Shown here piece by piece: positions 1 through 9,806 of a stretch of 64,000 bases of DNA. Source of the DNA: an uncultured Siphonobacter sp. (GTDB taxonomy: Bacteria; Bacteroidota; Bacteroidia; Cytophagales; Spirosomataceae); contig CAJYIW010000003.1 of NCBI GenBank assembly GCA_913775095.1, positions 62,001 to 126,000 on the forward strand, written 5' to 3'. Positions within the stretch are counted from its first letter, which is position 1; every line of letters starts with the position of its first letter. Both the position numbers and the translations under genes were made by a program. Under the pieces are notes generated by a model, which saw only the letters and a program-made list of their open reading frames with translations, was not told the origin of the DNA and did not search any database.

Positions 1-1389
1 AACCAGTGTAATGATATCAGCAAAGGAAATTTTATTCTTCGTCATGTTCACATCAACCAGCACGCGTTTCGCCTCAGCGGCCCGGGTGAGCTGTCCGAGG
101 GAATCGAACTTGATGACGAGTTTGTCCTTCAGGAGGGTTCCTGGAGTCTGAACAAGGAAGTTGGTCAGTCCAATTTGTTGAGGACTGTAAAAGACATCCG
201 CATCGAAGCGTTGAAGATTCATTCCACTTTTTTCCCGAAATTTCCCCTCACGGAGTTTTCCGGAGATCAGGTTCGGCTGGTACACCAGCTCGTCCCCATT
301 CAAAGTAAAGCCTTTGATATCGATGTGACTGTAATCCAGCCCTTTGGGCTGCCGGGGATTGTTGTCGTTATCGAACTTAATGTCATTATTCGCCAGGCGA
401 ACCCGACCAATTTTAGCTTTCCAGCCCGCGTTGGGGTCCTGCGGTTTTTCCTTGTTATTCGGAGCAGGGGGGGCTTCGGGAGTCGGAGCCGTTTTTCCCA
501 GCGTTGCCGTAATCTGAGAATTCATTAATTCCAGCGAACGAATAATGGCTTGCTGCCCTTCGAGGTAGAGCTGATCGCCAGCCAGGTTCAACTGCCCCAC
601 TTTTCCCGTACTACTGAAGCCTGCTTCTTCGGCTTTGATAATCCAGGCGGTGCGATTGAGCTGCCAGTCACCCATACGCAAATCCATGGTATCTCCCGGT
701 ACCGTAGCAGCGTCGTTTACTTTTCCGGGAATATCAATTCCTTTATAGATACGGGCCTGAGCCACCAGACCGCTGGACTTGATTTCGTTGACATGGTAGC
801 GGGATTCGGCCGGATTGATTTCATCGAATTTTCCGGTCAGTGTATCGACAGCGAAATGAATATCGGCTCCGGCAATGTCATCGACGTAATGAATCCGAAC
901 GTCATTCATGCCTACCCCGGAAAGGCTTAAGGCCAGCGGAGCCGAAGAAGTATCGGCGGGATCGGCCGGAGCACCCGAGGAAAAAGCGTCGACTAAAAAG
1001 TTGAAGTTAAAGGAAGTATCGGGTAAGGTCCGGGTTACGTTCAACCGGATTTTATCGAATTCGATCTGATTCAGGGCAATTCGTCCCTGAATCAAACCCA
1101 GCATATCTAAATCTACCCGCATTCGTGCTCCACTCAGAAGGGTATCTCCTTTGGGCGTTTGAAAGTATACGTCTTCCAGCTGAATCCAGTCGGGAATCTG
1201 ATAACTGATTTTACCAATCCGAAAAGGCGTGTCGAGTTTACTGGACAGGTAACGATTGGCTTGTTTGGTAACGAAGTTCTGGCCCCAGGGGGTGAGTCCT
1301 AATACGAGTAAGAAGGCGATCACCAAGAGTAAAAGCCCACCAATGGAAGCCAGCGAAATTTTAAGTACTTTTTTTACAGTCATACGCAT
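1..1389 (-). CDS. TamB-like translocation/assembly protein, N-terminal part (runs off the window)
   Basis: The frame is open from an ATG at 1389 to the window edge (463 codons, no stop), so only the N-terminus is present. A second ATG at 1383 is equally possible. Residues of about 10-28 form one hydrophobic membrane anchor, followed by an AsmA/TamB-type N-terminus: a short WGQNFVTKQANRYL segment, then alternating hydrophobic beta strands including a DTLLSG motif and an FNFNFLVDAF motif typical of Bacteroidota TamB proteins. Family members are usually above 1,000 residues, span the periplasm and help move lipids or outer-membrane proteins. A Pro/Ala-rich linker lies near 1005-910 and a second near 490-440. 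The family call rests on N-terminal pattern; another AsmA-superfamily protein is possible. Confidence 0.75.
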   Translation of the reverse strand, partial: MRMTVKKVLKISLASIGGLLLLVIAFLLVLGLTPWGQNFVTKQANRYLSSKLDTPFRIGKISYQIPDWIQLEDVYFQTPKGDTLLSGARMRVDLDMLGLIQGRIALNQIEFDKIRLNVTRTLPDTSFNFNFLVDAFSSGAPADPADTSSAPLALSLSGVGMNDVRIHYVDDIAGADIHFAVDTLTGKFDEINPAESRYHVNEIKSSGLVAQARIYKGIDIPGKVNDAATVPGDTMDLRMGDWQLNRTAWIIKAEEAGFSSTGKVGQLNLAGDQLYLEGQQAIIRSLELMNSQITATLGKTAPTPEAPPAPNNKEKPQDPNAGWKAKIGRVRLANNDIKFDNDNNPRQPKGLDYSHIDIKGFTLNGDELVYQPNLISGKLREGKFREKSGMNLQRFDADVFYSPQQIGLTNFLVQTPGTLLKDKLVIKFDSLGQLTRAAEAKRVLVDVNMTKNKISFADIITLV

Positions 1390-1745
1390 GAACAAGTAGC
1401 CGAGAAGCTACGACCCTACTTACTTGTAAAGGTGTAATCCATTCCTGAAAAGATAGGAAACTGGGGAAATCAATAGATACCTCCGCTATTTATGCCTCAA
1501 TTTGTGTACTTTTTTACACAATAACATCTATTTTCTACTTTTCGGTGACTAAGGGTAATTACGCATGTTCTTAACTAAAGGTTAGTTATGTCTTAGAATA
1601 AATCCGTGAGATTACCCCTTCTTATGCGTTTTTACTTTCTTTCTACAAGGCTGAACTTTACCTTTGCCCACTCCTGTCCCGGAAAAAGAATTCCCGTCGA
1701 CGAATGACAACGCAACTTGTCCTCTACGGCTGCACTCGAAAATCT
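1390..1745. other. Divergent intergenic region
   Basis: This 356-bp gap separates the divergently transcribed TamB-like and MauE-like genes and must hold both promoters. It contains a 7-bp inverted repeat (1502-1508 with 1515-1521, TTGTGTA/TACACAA), which could be an operator. A candidate TAnnTTTG -7 box (TACCTTTG) lies at 1659-1666, about 80 bp before the MauE-like start, without a convincing -33 partner. No ORF of note was seen. Confidence 0.45.
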
Positions 1746-2843
1746 ATGAAACTCTTTGCTCACTTTTGCCGCATACTTGTTGGAGTTATATTCATTTTTT
1801 CAGGATTAATAAAACTCAATGATCCCGTTGGAACGCAGATAAAACTTGAAGAATACTTCGAAGTTTTTGCTCAGGATTTTTCCGGCATGGCCGCCTTTTG
1901 GGAAGCCCTTGTGCCCTACGCCCTGTATTTCTCCATTCTGCTTTGTTCCCTCGAAATTTTGGCTGGCGTTGCGTTACTGGTTCAGTGGAAGCTGCGTCGC
2001 ACGGCCTGGTTTCTGGTATTGCTCTGTACCTTTTTTGCCTTTCTGACGTTCTATTCGGCCTATTTCAATAAAGTAACGGATTGTGGCTGTTTTGGTGAGA
2101 TGATTAAACTTCAGCCCTGGACTTCCTTCTGGAAAGACATCGTTCTGCTCATTTTATTACTGGTAGTCCTCTGGCAACGCAATCGCTTCCGCGAGGCCCG
2201 TACCACCGGTGTTATGATTATAGCTGCTTTATTTTGCCTGGGGCTGTCTGTTTACGCCGTTCGTTACCTGCCGCCTTACGACGGACTAGCCTACGCCGTT
2301 GGAGAGAACATTCCCAACAACATGAAAAACCGGGAAGCTTTCCGTTTTAAATACCGGATGGTCAAAGACGGAAAAGAGACCGAATTTGACCAATATCCCA
2401 GCGACACGACGTATCAGTTCAAAGAAATGATTGGTCCGCTTAATCCCGACGCAGGCCCTCGCATTACGGATTACCGACTCTGGAATGGCGACACGGATTA
2501 TACTCAGGCTTCCTTTCAGGGCAATCACTTATTCCTGATTATTCAGGACGTGAAAAAAGTAAATCTCAGTACGATAGATAACATTCGGGCCTTACTTAAA
2601 AGCCTGGAAGGTTCTTCCGTAGAACCCGCTATTCTTACCTCTTCGCCCGAGGATGACTTCAATGCCTTCCGGCACGAATATCAGTTAGCGGTTCCGTATT
2701 ACTTTGCTGATTTTAAAGTACTTAAAACCATCGTTCGCAGTAATCCAGGTTTGTGGCTACTTTCCAACGGTACCGTTCGGGGTAAGTGGAGTTTCGCCAG
2801 TGTACCCTCGAAAGAGACGATTCTTGAAAAAGTTAACCCATGA
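1746..2843 (+). CDS. MauE/DoxX-type redox-associated membrane protein (BT_3928-like)
   Basis: This 365-residue inner-membrane protein starts best at 1746 (MKLFAHFCRIL); the open frame extends 14 codons upstream without a sensible N-terminus. Four or five hydrophobic segments occupy about residues 5-165, with a DCGCFG motif after the third, as in MauE-like members of the DoxX family that pass electrons to periplasmic thiol proteins. The C-terminal 180 residues are soluble and resemble the extra domain of Bacteroidota BT_3928-type proteins. The stop overlaps the start of the next gene by 4 bp (ATGA), implying translational coupling. The exact substrate is unknown. Confidence 0.8.
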   Translation: MKLFAHFCRILVGVIFIFSGLIKLNDPVGTQIKLEEYFEVFAQDFSGMAAFWEALVPYALYFSILLCSLEILAGVALLVQWKLRRTAWFLVLLCTFFAFLTFYSAYFNKVTDCGCFGEMIKLQPWTSFWKDIVLLILLLVVLWQRNRFREARTTGVMIIAALFCLGLSVYAVRYLPPYDGLAYAVGENIPNNMKNREAFRFKYRMVKDGKETEFDQYPSDTTYQFKEMIGPLNPDAGPRITDYRLWNGDTDYTQASFQGNHLFLIIQDVKKVNLSTIDNIRALLKSLEGSSVEPAILTSSPEDDFNAFRHEYQLAVPYYFADFKVLKTIVRSNPGLWLLSNGTVRGKWSFASVPSKETILEKVNP

Positions 2844-4447
2844 GGCCCTTTGCTTTATTCCGTTACTCCTGGCCTGCCTATCTTCTGTTCCTGATTCCGG
2901 TACTTGCGTACGGATTCTTTCTGAATGAATTTGCAGTAAACCTCCCCTGGGCGGACGATTCGGCATTTATGCTGTATGTCTATCACCGAATATTACCCAC
3001 GGATACCTGGGCAACCTTTTGGGCGGATACCTTTCGACAACACATTGACCATCGGATTGCTACGCCAAGGTTACTCATCTGGTTAACCTCTATCTTCAAT
3101 GGAGAGCTCAACTTTCGAACGGCGATTATTCTCGGAAACCTTAGTCTGCTGGGTTCAGTGGGATTGTTGTACCGCTCCTTTCGCCGGCGTGGTCATGCGT
3201 TCTGGATGTTTGTTCCCGTAGCTTTTTTCATTTTCCAGCCGGTTCATTACATTGATTCTCTCTGGACTATCTGCGTCTATCAGCATAACTTACTTCTGTT
3301 CTGGATATTACTCACTCTTGAGTCTTTACAATCCTCACGCCCGCGGGCTCTGATCATAGCCATTCTTTCAGCCGTGGCTGCTACCTATACCGGAGGAAAC
3401 GGGATGTTCGTCTGGTTACCAGGTCTGCTTCTGCTTCTCTTTCAGAAAAAATACCGCTGGGCTCTGGTTTGGGCTCTTACCATTGGAACCGCCGGGATTC
3501 TGTATTTTGTTGGATTAGAGGCCGGTCAGGAAACGCATATTCATGAAAGTCTTTCCAGGCCTTTGGAGGTAATCAAGTCGGCAGCTGTCTTTCTGGGAGG
3601 AATGACCGCCGCGTTCAGTCCATCGGTTGCTCTGGCCATTGCCTTAGGTCTCCTCATCAGTCTGGTTTTGCTGATTTCTCTGTTTCTGGTCACTCGCCAA
3701 ACGCTCTCGTTATCTACACTGGGTTTATTGCTGTTTCTGGCCTCATCGGCGGGGGCCGTAGCCATTACCCGTTCCTGGAGTGGCATTACCATTACGGAGC
3801 GTTACCAAATCTACGCCGCGTTCGCTCTGGCCTGTTCTTATCTGCTGGTCATCGATCTGATGCGTCCTTCCCTGAAAAATACCGCCGCCCTGCTGAGCAT
3901 CTTTGCCGGTATAATATTCTGGCTTGCCGCCTGGTTTATTACGTATCCATTTCTCATTCGGTATCGTGATTCTTTGCTTACGGAAAGTTACAACTGGCAG
4001 CAGAATGGTCGTTTTCTGGATGTTTTACCTTTCCATAATGAGGCTTTTCAGTATGCGTACTCCCCATTGATTGCTACGCAGATGTATCGGTTCCCACCCC
4101 GCATTCCGATTCCTTACTTTGCCTCGAAACTTCAAAGAAAGGATCACCTGGAAATTCAGTATGATTCTCTGTCAGCGGGAAAACCAGTGGTTATCAAAGC
4201 CAGTACAATTGATCTCTCTGAAGCGTCCACTTACCTGGTTCTGAAATCGGATCAAAGCCACTGGCTGGCCGCTTTTCTACCCATTGCCAATGCCAGGAGT
4301 AAGTTCCTGAAAACGGGCAAACCCTTACACCAGGGAGGAACGGCCCGATTCATGACGGAGTCCCTGCCCAGGGGCACCTATCGTTTAGGACTTTACCAGC
4401 AAAATAAATTGTACTGGCTTCCGCAAAGCTTTACAAAAACTGACTAG
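2840..4447 (+). CDS. Polytopic membrane protein, GT-C-like, function unknown
   Basis: This 535-residue protein has a run of about ten hydrophobic segments from residue 10 to 375 and a soluble C-terminal tail of about 160 residues. An acidic pair in the first periplasmic loop (PWADDSAF, near residue 37) recalls the catalytic loop of GT-C glycosyltransferases and mannosyltransferase-like proteins. That is a resemblance only; no family-defining motif was recognised. Its ATG overlaps the stop of the MauE-like gene, so the two are translated as a pair, and shikimate kinase follows after 41 bp. Confidence 0.65.
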   Translation: MRPFALFRYSWPAYLLFLIPVLAYGFFLNEFAVNLPWADDSAFMLYVYHRILPTDTWATFWADTFRQHIDHRIATPRLLIWLTSIFNGELNFRTAIILGNLSLLGSVGLLYRSFRRRGHAFWMFVPVAFFIFQPVHYIDSLWTICVYQHNLLLFWILLTLESLQSSRPRALIIAILSAVAATYTGGNGMFVWLPGLLLLLFQKKYRWALVWALTIGTAGILYFVGLEAGQETHIHESLSRPLEVIKSAAVFLGGMTAAFSPSVALAIALGLLISLVLLISLFLVTRQTLSLSTLGLLLFLASSAGAVAITRSWSGITITERYQIYAAFALACSYLLVIDLMRPSLKNTAALLSIFAGIIFWLAAWFITYPFLIRYRDSLLTESYNWQQNGRFLDVLPFHNEAFQYAYSPLIATQMYRFPPRIPIPYFASKLQRKDHLEIQYDSLSAGKPVVIKASTIDLSEASTYLVLKSDQSHWLAAFLPIANARSKFLKTGKPLHQGGTARFMTESLPRGTYRLGLYQQNKLYWLPQSFTKTD

Positions 4448-4488
4448 ATTATCCCCTCCTCTCGCCAGGACCTCTAATTAGGTTGTAC

Positions 4489-5007
4489 ATGAAAAACATT
4501 TTTTTACTTGGAATGCCCTCTTCCGGCAAGAGTACGCTGGGTCGAAGTTTAGCCCGTGAGATCGGCTATGAATTTGTGGATATGGACAAGCGAATTGAAA
4601 TTCGCGAGTTATCAACCATTGCTGAAATTTTCAATTTAAAGGGAGAGGCTTACTTTCGAACGGTAGAAAGCGAAATGCTCCGAAGCTTCCCGGCGGACTC
4701 AGGACTGGTCGTTTCCACGGGTGGCGGGGTACCCTGCTTTCATGAAAATATGACCTTCATCAAGGAAAATGGCGTAAGTCTTTTTCTGGACGTTCCTCCT
4801 AAAATCCTGGCGGATCGTATTCTGCACACGAAGAAGAACGATCGCCCGCTGCTGGTTACCGAAAGTCCGGCTGAGTTATTAACCACTCTGGAAGCCAAAA
4901 TTGCCAATCGCCGAAGTTATTACGAACAGGCCGATGTAACCATTGCCGGTGAAACTGACGTCCATACCATGCTGGAAATTCTCCGTCACTTACGGGTCAT
5001 TGAATAG
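4489..5007 (+). CDS. aroK: Shikimate kinase
   Basis: AroK phosphorylates shikimate to shikimate 3-phosphate with ATP, the fifth step of chorismate synthesis. The 172-residue length is normal for the family. A P-loop GMPSSGKST lies at residues 7-15, the shikimate-binding DMDKRIE follows at about 31-37, and the GGGVP motif at about 78-82 marks the second substrate site; a lid arginine is in the NDRPLL segment. The start is the ATG at 4489; an in-frame TTG two codons upstream is not needed. A strong bidirectional terminator follows directly. Confidence 0.95.
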   Translation: MKNIFLLGMPSSGKSTLGRSLAREIGYEFVDMDKRIEIRELSTIAEIFNLKGEAYFRTVESEMLRSFPADSGLVVSTGGGVPCFHENMTFIKENGVSLFLDVPPKILADRILHTKKNDRPLLVTESPAELLTTLEAKIANRRSYYEQADVTIAGETDVHTMLEILRHLRVIE

Positions 5008-5056
5008 GTTATAAAAAAAGGACGCTAGAAGTAGCGTCCTTTTTTTATAACCTATT
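5003..5056. terminator. Bidirectional terminator between aroK and the convergent outer-membrane gene
   Basis: Two perfectly complementary 24-nt arms (5003-5026 and 5033-5056) enclose a 6-nt loop. Each arm carries a run of seven A or T next to a GC stem (GGACGCT/AGCGTCC), so a U-tract follows the stem whichever strand is transcribed. The left arm begins inside the aroK stop codon, and the convergent gene ends at 5067. Confidence 0.9.
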
Positions 5057-5066
5057 GACAATCAGA

Positions 5067-6713
5067 TCAAAAATACGTTCCTATCGTCAGAATAGCATTA
5101 GTAGTTTTGTTCTTGATCTGAGCAGAGGCATAGGCAGTAGCATCGGCTAATATATAAGGAGTATAAGCAGTCGTCTGCTGTCCATGTACTACCGCTCCGT
5201 CAATGTAGAAGTTACTGGTTTTATAGCCAATTCCTCCCGAAAAGATATAGCGACTCCGGTCAATATTGGTATACTGAGCAATTTGCTGGTAAGGATCCTG
5301 ATAATAACTTACTCCCGCTCTCAGGCTTACTTTATTGATGCGATATTCACCCCCCACTTTCAGGTTTACTACATTGCGATACGTGCTTTTCACAAGATCC
5401 GTGTAGTAGCCATCAGCAAAGCCTCCATCGGCATTCGAATCATTCGAGGAAAGTTTCATGCCTGAATATCCTACGTACTCCGCATCCGCTGAAATGAAAC
5501 CTGATTTCCCGAAGAAAATCCCTACACCCCCATTCAGTTTCATTGGGGTACGTAAATTATAGATGGCATCGAAAGGCAGAATGGATAATGAAGGGATGCT
5601 CGTGATGTAAGACAATCCATTCTGATTGTTAATGCCAAAACCTGCCGATCTCAACAATCCGGGCAGATCGTTGCTATATTCAGGGTTGGTAAAATCACTT
5701 ACTTCTACCGGACGAGCTAAACGGGTTTGTAAACTCTGCCCCGCCGACTCGCTGATTCTGTACCAGGTTGGACTGGTAAAAGATACGCCCAGGCGGATGA
5801 TATCATTGGGCCGATAGATTACTCCCGTTGAAAAGCTGAAGCCATTACCCGAAGTGGTTAAGTCATTGGTATACGAAAACCCATCAACGGCAGCGGCGTT
5901 TTCAAAGTTTTCGTTCATGGTTTTTACATTCGTGTAATTTAACCTGGCCAGCGAGAGACCTAAGCCCACGTACAGTTTATTGCGATAATTGGCTCCGTAG
6001 GAAGCATTCCATCCACTGGTATATCCTGTACTGGTCGAAAGGAATGACTGGTTAGCCGCATTTCCCTGTTCCGTACCAATGTAGGGATTACCATTCCGAG
6101 TGGTAGCGTCAATCAATTTACCATAGTAAAACATGGAAGTAGGGAAATCAAAAACACTGCGATTTTGCTGCAAGTCTGCTTTGAAATCATCTACCACTAC
6201 CCCCTGGCTTGAACCTGTGGCCTCCTGGTTGGCCAGCTCGGCAAAATAATCAGCCATGGAACTCTGAATATTCTGACCGCCAAAACGAATGGAATTTTTG
6301 AAAATATTCTGTCGGGAATAGCTCAAACCAAAAGCTCCGCCCTGCCATCCGCCCGAACGAACCGGGTTTCGGTTTTTACCCGCGAACACTACGCCAAAGT
6401 TTCCCAGAGCTAACTGACTGGCAGAAGCATTCTGGGTGTTACCGATGTACTGTGAAGCGTTTGCACTGTTACTAAACATGGGTGAAATGCTTAGTTCAGA
6501 GCGGGTGTAAAAGCCCAGACCGGCGGGGTTACCATTAATGTTGCTGACGTCCGCACCAATAGCTGTATGGTTACCACCCATGGCCTGCATACGAGCCGAC
6601 CCCTGAGGGTTAGTCTGGGAAAAAAGACGGGACAATGATTCATAACTATTGTCCTGTGCCATTGCTGCCTGTGATGCTGCTAACAAAGCGGCGACATAGA
6701 GAAGACGTTTCAT
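5067..6713 (-). CDS. OmpP1/FadL-like outer-membrane beta-barrel protein
   Basis: This 548-residue protein has a signal peptide (MKRLLYVAALLAASQAAMAQ) and then SARMQAMGGNHTAIGADVSNINGNPAGLGF, shown here only for its SARxxAMGG and NPAGL elements, which mark the N-terminal hatch of OmpP1/FadL/TodX channels. The rest is repeated aromatic-rich amphipathic strands ending in LTIGTYF with a terminal aromatic residue. Such proteins admit hydrophobic compounds through the outer membrane; the substrate here is unknown. The start is the ATG at 6713; a TTG two codons upstream is unlikely. It converges on aroK and shares its terminator. Confidence 0.8.
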   Translation of the reverse strand: MKRLLYVAALLAASQAAMAQDNSYESLSRLFSQTNPQGSARMQAMGGNHTAIGADVSNINGNPAGLGFYTRSELSISPMFSNSANASQYIGNTQNASASQLALGNFGVVFAGKNRNPVRSGGWQGGAFGLSYSRQNIFKNSIRFGGQNIQSSMADYFAELANQEATGSSQGVVVDDFKADLQQNRSVFDFPTSMFYYGKLIDATTRNGNPYIGTEQGNAANQSFLSTSTGYTSGWNASYGANYRNKLYVGLGLSLARLNYTNVKTMNENFENAAAVDGFSYTNDLTTSGNGFSFSTGVIYRPNDIIRLGVSFTSPTWYRISESAGQSLQTRLARPVEVSDFTNPEYSNDLPGLLRSAGFGINNQNGLSYITSIPSLSILPFDAIYNLRTPMKLNGGVGIFFGKSGFISADAEYVGYSGMKLSSNDSNADGGFADGYYTDLVKSTYRNVVNLKVGGEYRINKVSLRAGVSYYQDPYQQIAQYTNIDRSRYIFSGGIGYKTSNFYIDGAVVHGQQTTAYTPYILADATAYASAQIKNKTTNAILTIGTYF

Positions 6714-6866
6714 GGTCAATATATAGACTCGATCAAGATATAAAATAGCTTACGGAAAAAGCAGTGCCAGATAAAATCCTGGCTAACCACACGGTTAAAT
6801 AACGAAAACCCCGCCAATTCTGTTGAATTAACGGGGTTTAATGTGCGTTAAAGTTTGTTAAGCGAA

Positions 6867-7994
6867 TTATCTCGGTCCACGGGAACGGGCTCCGCCGCCG
6901 CCACCGCCGCCGCCACTATTCATGGAAGGAGCAGGGGCTGAGTAACTCCGGGAAGGAGCTGAGTTATTCCAGGAGTTGGAGTTATTGTTATTATTCCAGT
7001 TGTTCGAACGGGTATTGTTTTCGCTATTCCAGCCACGTGAATACGTATTATTCTGACGATTCACCGTTCCATTGCCACTGCGATAGCTGTTGCTATTGGA
7101 GTTATAGGCATCTGAATAAGCCGGCGTCTCGCGACGAGGCCGGGAATAATAGCTATTATTCGTACCGCCTGCTGCTGAGTTATTGTAGGCACTACGTCCG
7201 CCTCTGGCATTGTTGGTACCTACAGTAGCGGCATTGCGGTTGAAATCACCGTTATAAGCCGACTGTGAACGGCCATAATTGGCAGCTCGGGGACGCGTAT
7301 AAGAACTGTTACCGTTATCAATTGGCTTGGTTACGACAGCTCCGCCGCCATAATATCCACCGTAGTAGGGATAACCCAGTCCACCATAACCCCAGCCGCC
7401 ATAAGGATTACCCCAGCCGCCGTACCCGAATCCGTAAGGATTATAGGCCCAGTTACTGCCGTACCAGGAATCGTACATTCCCATGCCGCCCCAGTAACCG
7501 CCGCCCATACCCCACATACTCCAGGGACGGTAGAAGCTACTGCCAATGCCTAAACCAATGGAAAGACCAGGGCCGAAACCGCCAAAGCCATTGTACAGAC
7601 CACCATAGTAAGGCGAACCAAACATGCTGTAGCTGTTCCAGGAATTCCATCCGTAAGGATTCCAGTTGCCAAAGCCTGAGTTATAAGCGTAGTTATTATT
7701 AAAATTATTGTAGCCGTACAGATTATCATACGCAGAATTGCCGGCGTAATGACGATTGTTGTATTTATCAGCCAGTGTCTGGTTGTAATATTCGTTCCCC
7801 GCGAGGTTCTCCCCTTTGGTCTGATCTTCTACAACGTCATTTTGTTTATTACTGTAGGCCATAGCCCGGACATCCGAAGAAGAAGAATAAAGGTCGTCAT
7901 ACACGAAGGAACGCTGGGTAGCACTAGGGCTACATCCCCAAACACCCGCCAGAAGGGCTACCGCCAGGTATTTCGAAACATTCCTCATTTTCAT
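6867..7994 (-). CDS. Tyr/Asn/Gly-rich low-complexity secreted protein (putative lipoprotein)
   Basis: This 375-residue protein of unknown function starts best at 7994 (MKMRNVSKYLAVALLAG), which gives a clear signal sequence ending in WGC. The Trp at -2 makes the lipobox imperfect. After a short acidic region, residues of about 70-240 are almost wholly Tyr, Gly, Asn and Trp in repeats such as NPYGW and GGYWGG, then come Asn/Ser-rich stretches and a final run of eight glycines before ARSRGPR. This suggests a disordered, adhesive or matrix-like surface protein. Similar GYN-rich lipoproteins occur in Cytophagales. A good promoter precedes it at 8057-8086. Confidence 0.75.
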   Translation of the reverse strand: MKMRNVSKYLAVALLAGVWGCSPSATQRSFVYDDLYSSSSDVRAMAYSNKQNDVVEDQTKGENLAGNEYYNQTLADKYNNRHYAGNSAYDNLYGYNNFNNNYAYNSGFGNWNPYGWNSWNSYSMFGSPYYGGLYNGFGGFGPGLSIGLGIGSSFYRPWSMWGMGGGYWGGMGMYDSWYGSNWAYNPYGFGYGGWGNPYGGWGYGGLGYPYYGGYYGGGAVVTKPIDNGNSSYTRPRAANYGRSQSAYNGDFNRNAATVGTNNARGGRSAYNNSAAGGTNNSYYSRPRRETPAYSDAYNSNSNSYRSGNGTVNRQNNTYSRGWNSENNTRSNNWNNNNNSNSWNNSAPSRSYSAPAPSMNSGGGGGGGGARSRGPR

Positions 7995-8056
7995 GATTTT
8001 ATGGGTTTTGAAGTTAAATTTTACCTTCAATGTGACAGTATTCGTTGCGACTGTTA

Positions 8057-8086
8057 CAAACTTAATGCTAAAACGTATCTTTGCAA
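8057..8086 (-). promoter_or_regulatory. Bacteroidetes-type promoter for the Tyr/Asn/Gly-rich protein gene
   Basis: Reading the minus strand, TTG (8084-8086) is followed by 19 nt and then TAAGTTTG (8057-8064). This matches the Bacteroidetes primary promoter pattern TTG/TTTG-N19-21-TAnnTTTG. It lies about 60 bp upstream of the chosen start. Confidence 0.6.
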
Positions 8087-8223
8087 TCCTCTAAAAAGAC
8101 TTTAACTTTTATTAACGACAATTTTAACATTTGACTTCGTTACTATCCATTTCACTTAGTTAAGGATTGACAATCAATCTACTAAGTTTAATTCAATAAC
8201 AGTCAATTTCTCAGAAAAATTCC

Positions 8224-9696
8224 ATGAGCAAAGGCATTACATCCCGCAATGATGATTACTCCGAGTGGTACCTTGACCTGGTCAAACGGGCCGATCTCGC
8301 TGAAAATTCTGCGGTACGGGGCTGCATGGTCATTAAACCCTATGGTTATTCCATTTGGGAAAAAATGCAGCGGGCTCTCGACGACAAGTTCAAAGAAACC
8401 GGACACGTCAATGCATACTTCCCGCTGTTTATTCCGAAATCTTATTTATCAAAAGAAGCGAGCCACGTTGAAGGCTTCGCTAAGGAATGTGCGGTGGTTA
8501 CTCACTATCGGCTGAAAAACGCTCCGGATGGTTCGGGCGTAATCGTCGATCCTGAGGCGAAACTGGAGGAAGAACTCATTGTTCGCCCGACGTCTGAAAC
8601 GGTCATCTGGAGTACGTACAAAAACTGGGTACAATCCTACCGCGACCTGCCTCTGCTCATTAACCAGTGGGCCAACGTGGTTCGCTGGGAAATGCGTACG
8701 CGTTTGTTCCTCCGCACGGCCGAGTTCCTGTGGCAGGAAGGTCACACCGCCCACGCCACTTCTGAGGAAGCCGTAGCCGAAGCTGAGCAAATGCTGGAGG
8801 TGTACGCCAAATTTGCGGAAGAGTGGCTGGCTCTGCCCGTAGTCCGTGGCGTTAAAACGCCCAACGAACGTTTCGCGGGTGCCGTCGAAACGTATTGCAT
8901 CGAAGCCATGATGCAGGATGGTAAAGCTCTTCAGGCCGGAACGTCCCACTTCCTTGGTCAGAATTTCGCCAAAGCGTTTGACGTTCAGTTCCTCGGAAAA
9001 GACAACAAACTTGAGCACGTCTGGGGAACCAGCTGGGGCGTATCCACCCGTTTGATGGGTGCCCTCATCATGGCTCACTCCGACGATCAGGGCTTGGTAT
9101 TACCCCCTAAACTGGCTCCAATTCAGGTGGTTATCGTTCCTATTTTCCGGAATGACGAACAACTGAACGCCATTTACGATCGTCTGGAACCCATCATCAA
9201 AGAACTGAAATCAAAAGGTATTTCAGTGAAATTCGATGATTCTACCGCCGAAAAACCCGGCTGGAAATTTGCCGAATACGAACTGCGTGGCGTACCCGTT
9301 CGCATGGCCATTGGTGCCCGTGATCTGGAAAATGGCACCACAGAACTGGCTCGCCGTGATACCAAGGAGAAACAGGTCGTTTCGATTGACGGGATCGTGG
9401 AAACCATCCAACAGTTACTGGAAGATATTCAGCAGAACATCTACAACAAAGCTCTGAAATTCAGAGAAGAAAATACGTTCAAGGTTGATACCTGGGAAGA
9501 CTTCCAGGAGAAAATCGAACTGGGCGGATTTCTGCTGGCTCACTGGGACGAAACTTCGGAAACCGAAGACCAGATCAAGGAAGCCACGAAAGCAACCATC
9601 CGCTGCATTCCTCTGGATTCACCCGAAGAAGAAGGCGTTTGCGTGTTCTCGGGTAAGCCTTCGAAGCGTCGCGTGATTTTTGCCCGGGCTTACTAG
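8224..9696 (+). CDS. proS: Prolyl-tRNA synthetase, archaeal/eukaryotic-like type
   Basis: ProS charges tRNA-Pro with proline in the cytoplasm. The 490-residue length, the lack of the bacterial insertion (editing) domain between motifs 2 and 3, and the C-terminal zinc-binding-like extension mark the type 3 (archaeal-like) form common in Bacteroidota. Class II motifs can be read: motif 2 around [20 protein letters not shown], with the conserved HTAH following, and motif 3 in GTSWGVSTR. An anticodon-binding domain follows from about residue 290. The gene ends with a strong terminator. Confidence 0.95.
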   Translation: MSKGITSRNDDYSEWYLDLVKRADLAENSAVRGCMVIKPYGYSIWEKMQRALDDKFKETGHVNAYFPLFIPKSYLSKEASHVEGFAKECAVVTHYRLKNAPDGSGVIVDPEAKLEEELIVRPTSETVIWSTYKNWVQSYRDLPLLINQWANVVRWEMRTRLFLRTAEFLWQEGHTAHATSEEAVAEAEQMLEVYAKFAEEWLALPVVRGVKTPNERFAGAVETYCIEAMMQDGKALQAGTSHFLGQNFAKAFDVQFLGKDNKLEHVWGTSWGVSTRLMGALIMAHSDDQGLVLPPKLAPIQVVIVPIFRNDEQLNAIYDRLEPIIKELKSKGISVKFDDSTAEKPGWKFAEYELRGVPVRMAIGARDLENGTTELARRDTKEKQVVSIDGIVETIQQLLEDIQQNIYNKALKFREENTFKVDTWEDFQEKIELGGFLLAHWDETSETEDQIKEATKATIRCIPLDSPEEEGVCVFSGKPSKRRVIFARAY

Positions 9697-9746
9697 TTTA
9701 CCGTTTTCTGTTGTTGGTTTTCAGTTGCTTTGAAAACTTTCATTTC

Positions 9747-9780
9747 AATAGCCTCTGTATAGCTCAGAGGCTATTTTTTT
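9747..9780 (+). terminator. Rho-independent terminator of proS
   Basis: An 11-bp perfect stem (9747-9757 with 9765-9775, AATAGCCTCTG/CAGAGGCTATT) with a 7-nt loop is followed by a T-tract to 9780. It lies 50 bp after the proS stop. It also falls inside the spurious 5' extension of the next open frame, which supports the later start at 9807. Confidence 0.9.
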
Positions 9781-9806
9781 GTATTGTACCTCTAACCACT
9801 GGTTCT

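Noticed and set aside
7265-7702. A 145-residue plus-strand open frame opposite the Tyr/Asn/Gly-rich gene
   Set aside because: It is antisense to low-complexity DNA; its His/Arg/Tyr-rich content mirrors the repeats of the minus-strand gene, which has a signal sequence and a promoter.
8449-9078. A 209-residue minus-strand open frame inside proS
   Set aside because: It is a shadow of a highly conserved synthetase gene and shows no domain of its own.
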